From contig DFCS01000018.1 in assembly GCA_002367105.1 (NCBI GenBank), forward strand, positions 1 through 52,126: DNA of 52,126 bases. Direction: 5' to 3'. The stretch comes from Hungatella sp. UBA3048 (GTDB lineage Bacteria > Bacillota > Clostridia > Lachnospirales > Lachnospiraceae). Positions within the stretch are counted from its first letter, which is position 1, and each line of letters opens with the position of its first letter. The notes beneath the pieces were generated by a model. It was given only the letters and a program-made list of their open reading frames with translations. It ran no database searches and was not told the DNA's origin. This document shows positions 32,215 through 39,451 of this stretch, piece after piece. The translations under genes were made by a program, and so were the position numbers.

Positions 32215-33270
32215 TTATTGCAGATGATTGCACAATACACTTACCCGGTATTTTCCCGGTACGATGGAAGCTTCCATTGCTTTTTGAATGTCTTCCAGTC
32301 CAAACTTCTCATCTATTAACGGCTCCAAATTGATGGCTTTCCTGTTAATTAAAGAAGCTGCCATTTTAAAATCCATATAGTCTGCTCCATAGCAGCCAAT
32401 TACTTTCATTCTTCTGTAATGTATATTATTGGCATCTATGTTCAGCTCCGGGGAGGGATAACCGGCTGCAAACAAAAGCAGTTTTCCTCTTTTATTTTTT
32501 ACAAGCTTGATTGCCTGGTCATAGGCAGGGGTTGCTCCTACAGCGATAACAACACCGTCCACACCTTGCCCCTGGGTTTTTTCTTTGATATAGGCTTCTA
32601 TATCAGTTTCTTTTGGGTTGATAACAGTAAGACCCAGTGCCCTTGCAGTATTGATTTTGTTTTCCATCATTTCTGACACAAATACATTCAATCCGTAAGC
32701 ACGGGCAACCAGTGCATTTAAAATTCCCATGGTACCTGCACCTATGATTAAAAGACTTTCACCAAAGGCCATATCCATATGGCGAAGACCATTGCAGACC
32801 GTTCCTACCGGCTCTAAAAAAGCTGCTGCGGAAGGATCTACGCCCTTGTCCATTTTATATAAAGCCACCTCAGAAATCACTGTATATTCCGCACAACCGG
32901 GATTTCCGAAGGTTCCGTCGCCATTATCCTTATTGGCACCGGAAACATACGGACATTCCCCTGTCCTGCCATCTCTTGAGGGAATGGAATAAGGATTATA
33001 ATCATAACCGGAAGCAACATAATCACCAACTTCTACGGATACTACCTCTTCTCCCACAGCTTCTACATATCCCGCCCATTCATGGCCATAAACTAACGGA
33101 AACGGCCGGTTGGTTCTTGACCCATTAAATACACCATATTCCGATGTGCAGATATTGCAGGCTGCTACCTTTACCAATACATCATGACCCTTAAGCTTTG
33201 GCAAAGTACGTTCGATTACCTTAGCTTCCAGCGCTCCTGTCAGTACCGCTGTTTTTACATTACTTTTCAT
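32215..33270 (-). CDS. Zinc-dependent (MDR) sugar alcohol dehydrogenase
   Basis: 351-residue medium-chain dehydrogenase. Catalytic zinc ligands are in ACNICTSE (Cys), YGHEWAGY (His, Glu). The NAD site is IIGAGTMGI. The usual four-Cys structural zinc lobe is reduced to a single Cys near SRDGRTGECPY, so the structural zinc is probably absent. Likely a polyol or polyol-phosphate dehydrogenase (GatD-like). Start ATG 33270 behind AGAGG. It lies downstream of the EIIA gene after a 90-base gap containing a MtlD relic. Confidence 0.85.
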   Translation of the reverse strand: MKSNVKTAVLTGALEAKVIERTLPKLKGHDVLVKVAACNICTSEYGVFNGSRTNRPFPLVYGHEWAGYVEAVGEEVVSVEVGDYVASGYDYNPYSIPSRDGRTGECPYVSGANKDNGDGTFGNPGCAEYTVISEVALYKMDKGVDPSAAAFLEPVGTVCNGLRHMDMAFGESLLIIGAGTMGILNALVARAYGLNVFVSEMMENKINTARALGLTVINPKETDIEAYIKEKTQGQGVDGVVIAVGATPAYDQAIKLVKNKRGKLLLFAAGYPSPELNIDANNIHYRRMKVIGCYGADYMDFKMAASLINRKAINLEPLIDEKFGLEDIQKAMEASIVPGKYRVSVLCNHLQ

Positions 33271-33296
33271 TCTTTACCTCTTTTCTAAACGCCTGT

Positions 33297-33359
33297 TTAT
33301 TCTATTGCTCTTTATATAAGGGATAAAAGCACCCAGTCGTTTTCAGCCATGGAAACCAA
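33297..33359 (-). pseudogene. Relic of a MtlD-like C-terminus
   Basis: 21 codons in one frame, interrupted by TAA: MAENDWVLLSLI, then stop, RAIE, stop. The piece resembles the end of the intact MtlD-like protein of this operon (GINESDWVLFSLIKEQ). It lies between EIIA and the zinc dehydrogenase, where a complete gene may once have stood. Confidence 0.55.
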
Positions 33360-33782
33360 TTAAAAATTATTATCCATATGATTGCCGCAGACAACCAAAT
33401 CATTGCAAATGGTGATGGAACTGCCTGCATTCTTTACAATCGCTCTCAGACTTTCATCTACAGCCTCTTCAGAACACATGACGAGTTCCAAAAGCAAGGG
33501 CAGATTAAGCCCACTAATCAGTGTAAATGGGTAATCCATAATGTACTGCATAAATTCATTGTTTACACTCCCCCCTAAAACATCTGTTACAACAATCAGG
33601 TTTTCTTTTTCATAATCATGGCTTTTTACACAATTTTTCATCACCTCTTGATAATCTTTACTGGAGTCCACGTAGGCACAAATTCGTTCTATATTTTCCT
33701 GATGCCCGAAAACCATCTCCAAAGAATGATAAATACCATCTGCAAAATTTCCATGGGTTGCCAGAACTATTTTTTTCTTCAT
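33360..33782 (-). CDS. PTS mannose-family EIIA
   Basis: 140-residue EIIA of the mannose class. The phosphorylated His is in VLATHGNFADG (about residue 9), and a second landmark is VVTDVLGGSVNNEF. It accepts phosphate from HPr and donates to EIIB; EIIA-Man proteins can also signal to LevR-type regulators. The ATG overlaps the stop of the LevR-like gene (ATGA), so both are co-translated. Confidence 0.9.
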   Translation of the reverse strand: MKKKIVLATHGNFADGIYHSLEMVFGHQENIERICAYVDSSKDYQEVMKNCVKSHDYEKENLIVVTDVLGGSVNNEFMQYIMDYPFTLISGLNLPLLLELVMCSEEAVDESLRAIVKNAGSSITICNDLVVCGNHMDNNF

Positions 33783-36547
33783 TTTGTCCCCTCTAATTTG
33801 TTTTTTGAACTTGAAATACGTTCATCATTTTTTATGTATTCAAAAAGGTAATAGATTTCGCTCATGGGAATTTCAATTCCGTAATGCTTCTTTACCTTGC
33901 TGAAGCTTTCGTTCACTTCGTCGATAAATTCCTTGTTGTTGACAAAGTCCTCTGCACCGGGACAGGATTCTACCACATTCTTTGTAATAATCCGTTCAAT
34001 GAGACAGCATACATGGATATAAATTCCCACCATGGTCTTTCCGGTAAATGTCCGGTTCATCTTCAGCTGCAAGATATCCACGGATTCTGAAACATAATCC
34101 AAAAGGACGCTTGGTTCCAGTATTACAAGATGTTTCACTACATTTTGCAGAGAAAAATTTCTAATAATATTCTGGGTAAACTGATTTATCTCCGTTTTGC
34201 TCATATAATCGGAAAAGGAATTATAGATAATGCCGATTCCTTCCATATTGATAATATCTTCTATGGTTACGAAGAACTCTGGGGACACACCCGGATTTGA
34301 TGTGCCTATGACAAAAAGCACCTTCTTCCCATTTATTACCCTTGTTTCAGACCCAAGACCGGCAAGCTGTTGATAGCCAAAGGTCATAAGCTCAATATTC
34401 AAATTTTTAGGCAAGCTATCCCGAAAAAGATTTAAAAGCCTTGTGGACATCATGTTGCCATTTTCCGAGGTAAAGGCAATGACCTCTTCCTGCTTGATAG
34501 ACTCTATCAGTTCATAAGTACATTTGGTGTTGCCGCTGGCAGTGGATAAAATATCGGATAGGGTGTGCCCGTCTCTGATAAGGCTTCCCACTTCCAAAGC
34601 CAGCCTTGTGGACACGTTATTGATAACTCCAATATTAAGCATATATTTTTTATTCAGGCGGTTTCCTATGTCCTCCAGGGAACCCATGTCCACAAGGACC
34701 AGCACATCCCTTCGAAGAGCCGATTTTTCTATATAGCTTTCTATTTTTTCCACTATGTCCGCAACTCCCGTATCCAGAGGCATATCAATGGCATCGAAAA
34801 TCACCTCGTCCAGCAAGGTATTTACGGCATCGGCAATGCTTGTTGCCGTGGAATATCCATGGGATATGATAATGCTTAAAAACTTTCTTTCATTTATCTC
34901 TTTATCAAACTTTATTAAGTAGATAAAGAGAATCAGCAGGTTCATTGTGTCTAACTCAAAGCCCAGGTTCTCCTGTATTTTGCTTTTTATCTGCTGAATA
35001 ATACTATATTCAATCTGGTTTGCGTTTCTAAGCAATGCCATCTGCTCTTCCAGGGCGGCATGATGGTTTCTCTTCCAATTCTCCACAAGAGAGGTATTAT
35101 CCTTATTGAAATAAATCATTCGGGCAATAATCACCGAGCAATTCACAGGAAAACTAAATTTTTTTGCATTCAGTAAATTGTTTATAATTTCATTGATGGA
35201 TTTTTCAACAATTCTCAATTTTGTGCTGTCAAAGCTTTTATCAAAGAGAAGGTAGTTATAGCATTTCTTTACTGCACTATAGCAATCGTTTATTTTTTCA
35301 TTGATTTTTATATTGGATTTCGCTTCCTTCGTCACAGAATTCATAGCCCCAAATATTTCATCATAAAATTCCAAGATCACACTTTTGCTGCTGTTTCTGC
35401 TGTAATTGTTTACCTTGATAAACTTCTGCTCTGAATTGGAATAATCGCTGTAACCATCATAATTTTTCACAATGAAATCCGGCAGATGATAAAGGTAGAT
35501 ATAAAGGATTTTTTCACTTGACGGACTATCTGCATTGGCATTTAAGCACATCAGTTTTACTGCTTTTTTAAGCCCATTAATGTTCTGCTCGTACCGGGAG
35601 TTTTGCAAAGCATTGATATTTTTCCTGTCTATGTAAATTTCTTTATCAAACTTGTGGGCTTCCCCTTGCAAAATATGATATATCAGTTCTTCCTTTTCCT
35701 CCTGGTATCTGCTTTCCAAATTGGGAACACGGCAAATACAGGGGATAACAAAAATCAAATCATCCTTAAAGCATATTTCCGGATCAATGGTGGTAATAAA
35801 AATCAACCTTGATTTACATCTGAGCTTTTCCTCAGAATTATCCAGCTGATAATATCCCTGCTCAATCAAATGTCTGAACAGATTCTTCTGATGAGCAGTG
35901 AGACTTTCTGCTTTGAATATGCAGATCATACTGTATTGACTGCTGCTTAAAGCTCCTGGAACCACTTCATTATTTTCTACATATCCGAATACCTTCTTAT
36001 TAAAATCATTATGTATATCATTTACTCCTGCCTCTGCCAAGAGAAGTCTGCTTTCTGCCGGCACGACGGCAATTTCCTTGGCATATTTATAGAGGAAATT
36101 TATAAGATACCGTTTTCCTGTCCCCTGCTCTCCATGAAGTATTATCTGCAGTCCATTAGGAGGATATTTGATACAAGCAAGAATCTGATCGATGCAATTT
36201 CTCAGCGAACCATAATAACCGATAATCTTGCTGACTTCATTGCTTTCCTTCCTGCTTATGGAAATCATGGTTTCCAACTCATAGATATTCATCAGCTCGC
36301 TTTCACTGATTGTTAAATGAAATTTTTTTTCCAGCACATTCTTATGCAGAAAGAAAACAGGCCGGCTTTTTATTTTAATAGCCAAATTTTCATTCACCAG
36401 ATCATTTAAATAGTGGCTGGCCACACTTCTGCTGATTGCCAGTTCTAAAGCCATGGATTTGGCAGAAAAAAGCAAATAATTATTAAAATCAAAATCATTT
36501 GTAAGTTGATACAATAAATCCAGAACTTCTTGTTTTGTTGTGTTCAT
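33779..36547 (-). CDS. LevR/ManR-like PTS regulator with degenerate AAA+ domain
   Basis: 922-residue regulator. A winged HTH lies at about 1-75 and a degenerate AAA+ domain at about 100-300, with P-loop HGEQGTGKR but no GAFTGA (reads FGYVENNEVVPGALS) and no DE in the Walker B region (SMICIFKAES). PRD1 is in the middle, an EIIA-Man-like domain around IIISHGYSTATSIAD, then an EIIB-like region and PRD2 near the C-terminus (GKTMVGIYIHVCCLIER). LevR proteins normally activate sigma-54 promoters under PTS control; here those motifs are gone. ATG 36547 follows GGGAG; the frame's earlier ATG (36598) overlaps the promoter. First gene of the operon with EIIA. Confidence 0.8.
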   Translation of the reverse strand: MNTTKQEVLDLLYQLTNDFDFNNYLLFSAKSMALELAISRSVASHYLNDLVNENLAIKIKSRPVFFLHKNVLEKKFHLTISESELMNIYELETMISISRKESNEVSKIIGYYGSLRNCIDQILACIKYPPNGLQIILHGEQGTGKRYLINFLYKYAKEIAVVPAESRLLLAEAGVNDIHNDFNKKVFGYVENNEVVPGALSSSQYSMICIFKAESLTAHQKNLFRHLIEQGYYQLDNSEEKLRCKSRLIFITTIDPEICFKDDLIFVIPCICRVPNLESRYQEEKEELIYHILQGEAHKFDKEIYIDRKNINALQNSRYEQNINGLKKAVKLMCLNANADSPSSEKILYIYLYHLPDFIVKNYDGYSDYSNSEQKFIKVNNYSRNSSKSVILEFYDEIFGAMNSVTKEAKSNIKINEKINDCYSAVKKCYNYLLFDKSFDSTKLRIVEKSINEIINNLLNAKKFSFPVNCSVIIARMIYFNKDNTSLVENWKRNHHAALEEQMALLRNANQIEYSIIQQIKSKIQENLGFELDTMNLLILFIYLIKFDKEINERKFLSIIISHGYSTATSIADAVNTLLDEVIFDAIDMPLDTGVADIVEKIESYIEKSALRRDVLVLVDMGSLEDIGNRLNKKYMLNIGVINNVSTRLALEVGSLIRDGHTLSDILSTASGNTKCTYELIESIKQEEVIAFTSENGNMMSTRLLNLFRDSLPKNLNIELMTFGYQQLAGLGSETRVINGKKVLFVIGTSNPGVSPEFFVTIEDIINMEGIGIIYNSFSDYMSKTEINQFTQNIIRNFSLQNVVKHLVILEPSVLLDYVSESVDILQLKMNRTFTGKTMVGIYIHVCCLIERIITKNVVESCPGAEDFVNNKEFIDEVNESFSKVKKHYGIEIPMSEIYYLFEYIKNDERISSSKNKLEGTK

Positions 36548-36574
36548 CTTTTCTCCCTTCTGCCTTATGCTCGC

Positions 36575-36580
36575 ATTATA
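36575..36580 (-). promoter_or_regulatory. Extended -10 promoter of the LevR-like gene
   Basis: Minus-strand TGGTATAAT, with no good -35 hexamer. It implies initiation inside the longest possible reading frame and supports the ATG at 36547. Sigma-A type, not -24/-12. Confidence 0.6.
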
Positions 36581-36609
36581 CCATTGGTAAATTTCCATAT
36601 CTCATTTGT

Positions 36610-36664
36610 CTGTTTGTTGCCCAAAACAGTCATTATTCCAACACTAATCAGGTGCAACAAACAG
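36610..36664. repeat. 11-bp perfect inverted repeat upstream of the LevR-like promoter
   Basis: CTGTTTGTTGC (36610-36620) and GCAACAAACAG (36654-36664) with a 33-base spacer. It sits just upstream of where the -35 region would be. Possible operator or looped half-sites. Confidence 0.45.
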
Positions 36665-36964
36665 ATAATGATTCACCAAAGCCAGTTTTTCTATGAATGA
36701 ACCTTAAAACCGGAATTTGTGTGAATGCTATGAAGCATAAGGTCTCGAAACAAAAATATACCTTCTTTTAAGTGACGGTAGTGTCTAAATTGACAACCCA
36801 TGTTTTTAATAAAAGCTTTGCATCTTCATGGATTACACCGCTATTAAAATACTTTATTTACTTCAGACCTTCAATACCTTTATCAACTTAATTCAAAAAT
36901 GAGTTGAAAACGAAGGATAAACGGCGTTGAACGACATCTTGCAGCATTTTTTGTATAACAAAAA
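36665..36964. other. Gene-free spacer
   Basis: About 300 AT-rich bases between the LevR-like promoter region and the SDR terminator. I recognise no gene, RNA or mobile element. Confidence 0.5.
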
Positions 36965-37006
36965 AGAGCGTACCTACAGACTTATTTGTCCGCATGTACG
37001 CTCTTG
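36965..37006 (-). terminator. Terminator after the SDR gene
   Basis: AAGAGCGTAC (36965-36974) pairs with GTACGCTCTT (36997-37006); on the minus strand it is followed by TTTTTTG. It separates the SDR gene from the LevR-like gene. Confidence 0.8.
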
Positions 37007-37030
37007 CATACTTCTGAATTCCATTTAATT

Positions 37031-37807
37031 CTATACAAGGGCTCCGCCGCCATCTACGATTATGAACTGGCCCTGAACATAACTGGAACTATCACTGGAA
37101 AGATAGAGAACTGTACCATTTAATTCCCCTTTTCTTCCCGGACGTCCTGCCGGGTTCAATGTATTATATTGGTTCAGAAAATTTTCTGACTTAAATAATG
37201 TTTCACTCGTCATTTCACTTTCAAAAAGAGCCGGTCCAATGGCATTCACTGTGATACCATATTTGGCATAGGAAGCTGCCATACCTCTTGTTAAGCCAAC
37301 CACTGCAGCTTTGGAGGAATTATAGGAATGTCTGATAAATACATCAAACTTATCTGCAACAACTGCATTTACAGATGCAATATTAATAATTTTACCATAG
37401 CCTCGTTCCTTCATCTGCGGAAGTACATATTTGCTCGCTAAAAAGATTCCCTTCACATTCGTATCAAAGGATTTATCCCAATCCTCCAAGGACATGCTGT
37501 CTACACCGCCGCGAACAGCAATTCCTGCATTATTTAACAGAATATCAATGTGGCCGAAGGTATCAAGCACGGTTTGCATTGCTGTTTTTACACTTTCCTC
37601 ATTTGTAACATCGCATCCAACTGCTACTACCTTCCTGCCTATTTTCTCAATTTCTGCTTTTACTTCGTTTAACTTTTCAATACGTCTTGCCAGTAATGCA
37701 ACATCAGCTCCTGCTTTTGCATAGGCTAGTGCTGCATCTGCACCAAGCCCTGAACTTGCTCCTGTTACTACCGCTACTTTTCCAGTTAAATCAAAAAAAT
37801 TTTCCAT
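37031..37807 (-). CDS. SDR-family dehydrogenase (gluconate 5-dehydrogenase-like)
   Basis: 258-residue short-chain dehydrogenase. NAD(P) site TGASSGLG, NNAG motif, catalytic Tyr-Lys in SYNSSKAA, Ser in INIASVN. The overall pattern is close to sugar or polyol dehydrogenases such as gluconate 5-dehydrogenase. It is monocistronic, with its own terminator, between the PTS and microcompartment loci. Substrate unknown. Confidence 0.85.
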   Translation of the reverse strand: MENFFDLTGKVAVVTGASSGLGADAALAYAKAGADVALLARRIEKLNEVKAEIEKIGRKVVAVGCDVTNEESVKTAMQTVLDTFGHIDILLNNAGIAVRGGVDSMSLEDWDKSFDTNVKGIFLASKYVLPQMKERGYGKIINIASVNAVVADKFDVFIRHSYNSSKAAVVGLTRGMAASYAKYGITVNAIGPALFESEMTSETLFKSENFLNQYNTLNPAGRPGRKGELNGTVLYLSSDSSSYVQGQFIIVDGGGALV

Positions 37808-38053
37808 ATTTATATACAGCCTTTCTTCTTATCAAGGGAGATTACAAATAATATTCCCAAAAATCAAATTAAATACGCCTGTTTCCATAAATGCCGTACG
37901 GCTCCGGATCCGCCAAGTACCAGACCCTCTCTTATCTTCCAAATTAAAATCTCAATAAGAAAGCAAGGTTCCGATTATTATCTTTGCCTTGCTCTCTTAG
38001 TGAACTAATTTTTTTATCTTTTGGGATTCAAGTGTCTTGTACCAATCAGATTA
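37808..38053. other. Spacer upstream of the SDR gene
   Basis: About 245 bases. A weak hairpin (AGCAAGG 37962-37968 with CCTTGCT 37987-37993) is present; otherwise nothing recognised. Confidence 0.45.
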
Positions 38054-38212
38054 CTAATTTCGCTTCATATCCGGTTCCAGTGCCCCCGTTGGACGTCTTC
38101 CGATATTCTCATATTGCCATGCTCCGGCAACCGCATCCCATTTCCAACAGGAATATTTTCCTCCTGACTCGGTAAAGTAATACCAAATGCCATCAACATT
38201 AACCCAGCCCAA
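38054..38212 (-). pseudogene. Remnant of a cell-wall-binding (choline-binding-like) repeat protein
   Basis: An open stretch ending in TAG that reads GWVNVDGIWYYF, then WKWDAVAGAWQYENIG. The Gly-Trp plus Tyr-Tyr-Phe pattern is that of CW-binding repeats found at the C-terminus of clostridial surface proteins. There is no start, signal peptide or other domain, and the fragment lies directly beyond the microcompartment operon terminator. Confidence 0.6.
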
Positions 38213-38222
38213 TGTCGATAAT

Positions 38223-38263
38223 AAAAAGTCAGCACTTCGCCCATGACGAAAAGCTGACTTTTT
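38223..38263 (-). terminator. Terminator of the microcompartment operon
   Basis: AAAAAGTCAGC (38223-38233) pairs with GCTGACTTTTT (38253-38263), with an inner TTCG/CGAA. It lies about 70 bases beyond the GrpU-like stop codon on the minus strand, with T-runs. Confidence 0.8.
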
Positions 38264-38335
38264 TGAAAGTTGAATATAGAATTATAATGGTGAGGAATAC
38301 AAAGGTGAGACTGATGAGCAGTATTCCTGCTTAAC

Positions 38336-38632
38336 CTATGAGAGCTGCCTTACAGCCTCCATTGATGCATTTACAGAGGCGGTATCCCCCATGACTGCTA
38401 TGAGGACAATATGTTGGGGACATGTCCCATTTATCTCTGCCACTTCTACGTCTGCTGTCTTTTCAGCAACATCCATAGCTGCAATAATAGAGCCTAATGG
38501 TCCCTGAATCAACCCAACCGCTTCAATATTCCCATCTGCCAACCAATCCTTTATTCCCTTGTCATGAACCCTGTTTTTAAGCAGCGTCATCACGCTCTTT
38601 GACGGACGATTGATAATTGTAAAAGACAGCAT
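38336..38632 (-). CDS. GrpU-like microcompartment shell protein
   Basis: 98-residue single BMC-domain protein of the circularly permuted PduU/EutS/GrpU group: an N-terminal strand (SFTIINRPS) followed by the core AVGLIQGPLGSIIAAMDVAEK. The segment NGTCPQHIVL places a Cys at the predicted pore. GrpU proteins of glycyl-radical compartments bind an Fe-S cluster there, so an electron or iron-sulfur role is plausible but unproven. Last gene of the operon, after the activase. GGGAG lies upstream of ATG 38632. Confidence 0.75.
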   Translation of the reverse strand: MLSFTIINRPSKSVMTLLKNRVHDKGIKDWLADGNIEAVGLIQGPLGSIIAAMDVAEKTADVEVAEINGTCPQHIVLIAVMGDTASVNASMEAVRQLS

Positions 38633-38644
38633 ATCCTATCTCCC

Positions 38645-39433
38645 TTATCCACCGATCTGGCATTCCAGACCTGACTTTCTGGCAATCTTCAGCATCTTTT
38701 CCATCTGCTCACTGTTCATGGGTTCTATTCCTTTTAAGGAATAGTCCTCTCCGAGTCCTTCATATTTTGCCTCGCCCAAACGGTGATACGGCAGAAGATG
38801 AAGACGCTTTACGCCCTGTATGGAGGCCGCGTAGGTGGAGATCATTTCAATCTCCTTTTCCGTATTATTGAATCCAGGAACAACCGGTACACGAATGATC
38901 AGTTCTGTTTTTGACAGGCCAATCCTCCTGATATTTTCCAGTATCCATCTGTTTGACTGCCCCGTAAACTTCAGGTGCTTTTCCTCATCCACGTGTTTCA
39001 TATCACACAGTGCCACATCCAACCAGGGAAGAAGCTGTTCAATCACTTCATATTCCGCAAATGCTGATGTTTCAATGGCAGTAGAAATCCCCTCAGACTT
39101 GCATGCCTCCAATAAAGACTTGGCAAAGTGCGGCTGCATTAGAACTTCCCCTCCAGAGATTGTTAAACCACCATGGGAACGGTAATAGTAAATCATATCT
39201 TTCCTTATCTCCCTCATAACTTCCTCTACCGTCATTTCCTTCCCAATCAGCTTCTGTTTTCCCTGAACAAGCATATATTGCGGTTCTCTGGTCAGATTCT
39301 CCGGATTGCAGCACCATTTACAGCGCAATGGGCATCCCTTCAGAAAAACGAGGGTTCTGATGCCCGGTCCGTCGTGAACGGAAAATCTCTGAATTTCTGA
39401 AACAATTCCTTTCGCTTCATATATTCCCTGCAT
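38645..39433 (-). CDS. Glycyl radical enzyme activase (radical SAM)
   Basis: 262-residue activating enzyme. FLKGCPLRCKWC gives the CxxxCxxC iron-sulfur motif; SGGEVLMQP is the SAM-binding GGE motif. The insert with two extra Cys clusters found in many diol-dehydratase activases is absent, so this is the short pyruvate formate-lyase-activase type. It makes the glycyl radical of the adjacent enzyme. The gene is 18 bases downstream of the glycyl radical enzyme and directly upstream of the GrpU-like gene. Confidence 0.9.
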   Translation of the reverse strand: MQGIYEAKGIVSEIQRFSVHDGPGIRTLVFLKGCPLRCKWCCNPENLTREPQYMLVQGKQKLIGKEMTVEEVMREIRKDMIYYYRSHGGLTISGGEVLMQPHFAKSLLEACKSEGISTAIETSAFAEYEVIEQLLPWLDVALCDMKHVDEEKHLKFTGQSNRWILENIRRIGLSKTELIIRVPVVPGFNNTEKEIEMISTYAASIQGVKRLHLLPYHRLGEAKYEGLGEDYSLKGIEPMNSEQMEKMLKIARKSGLECQIGG

Positions 39434-39451
39434 GTTCCAACTCTCACTCTC

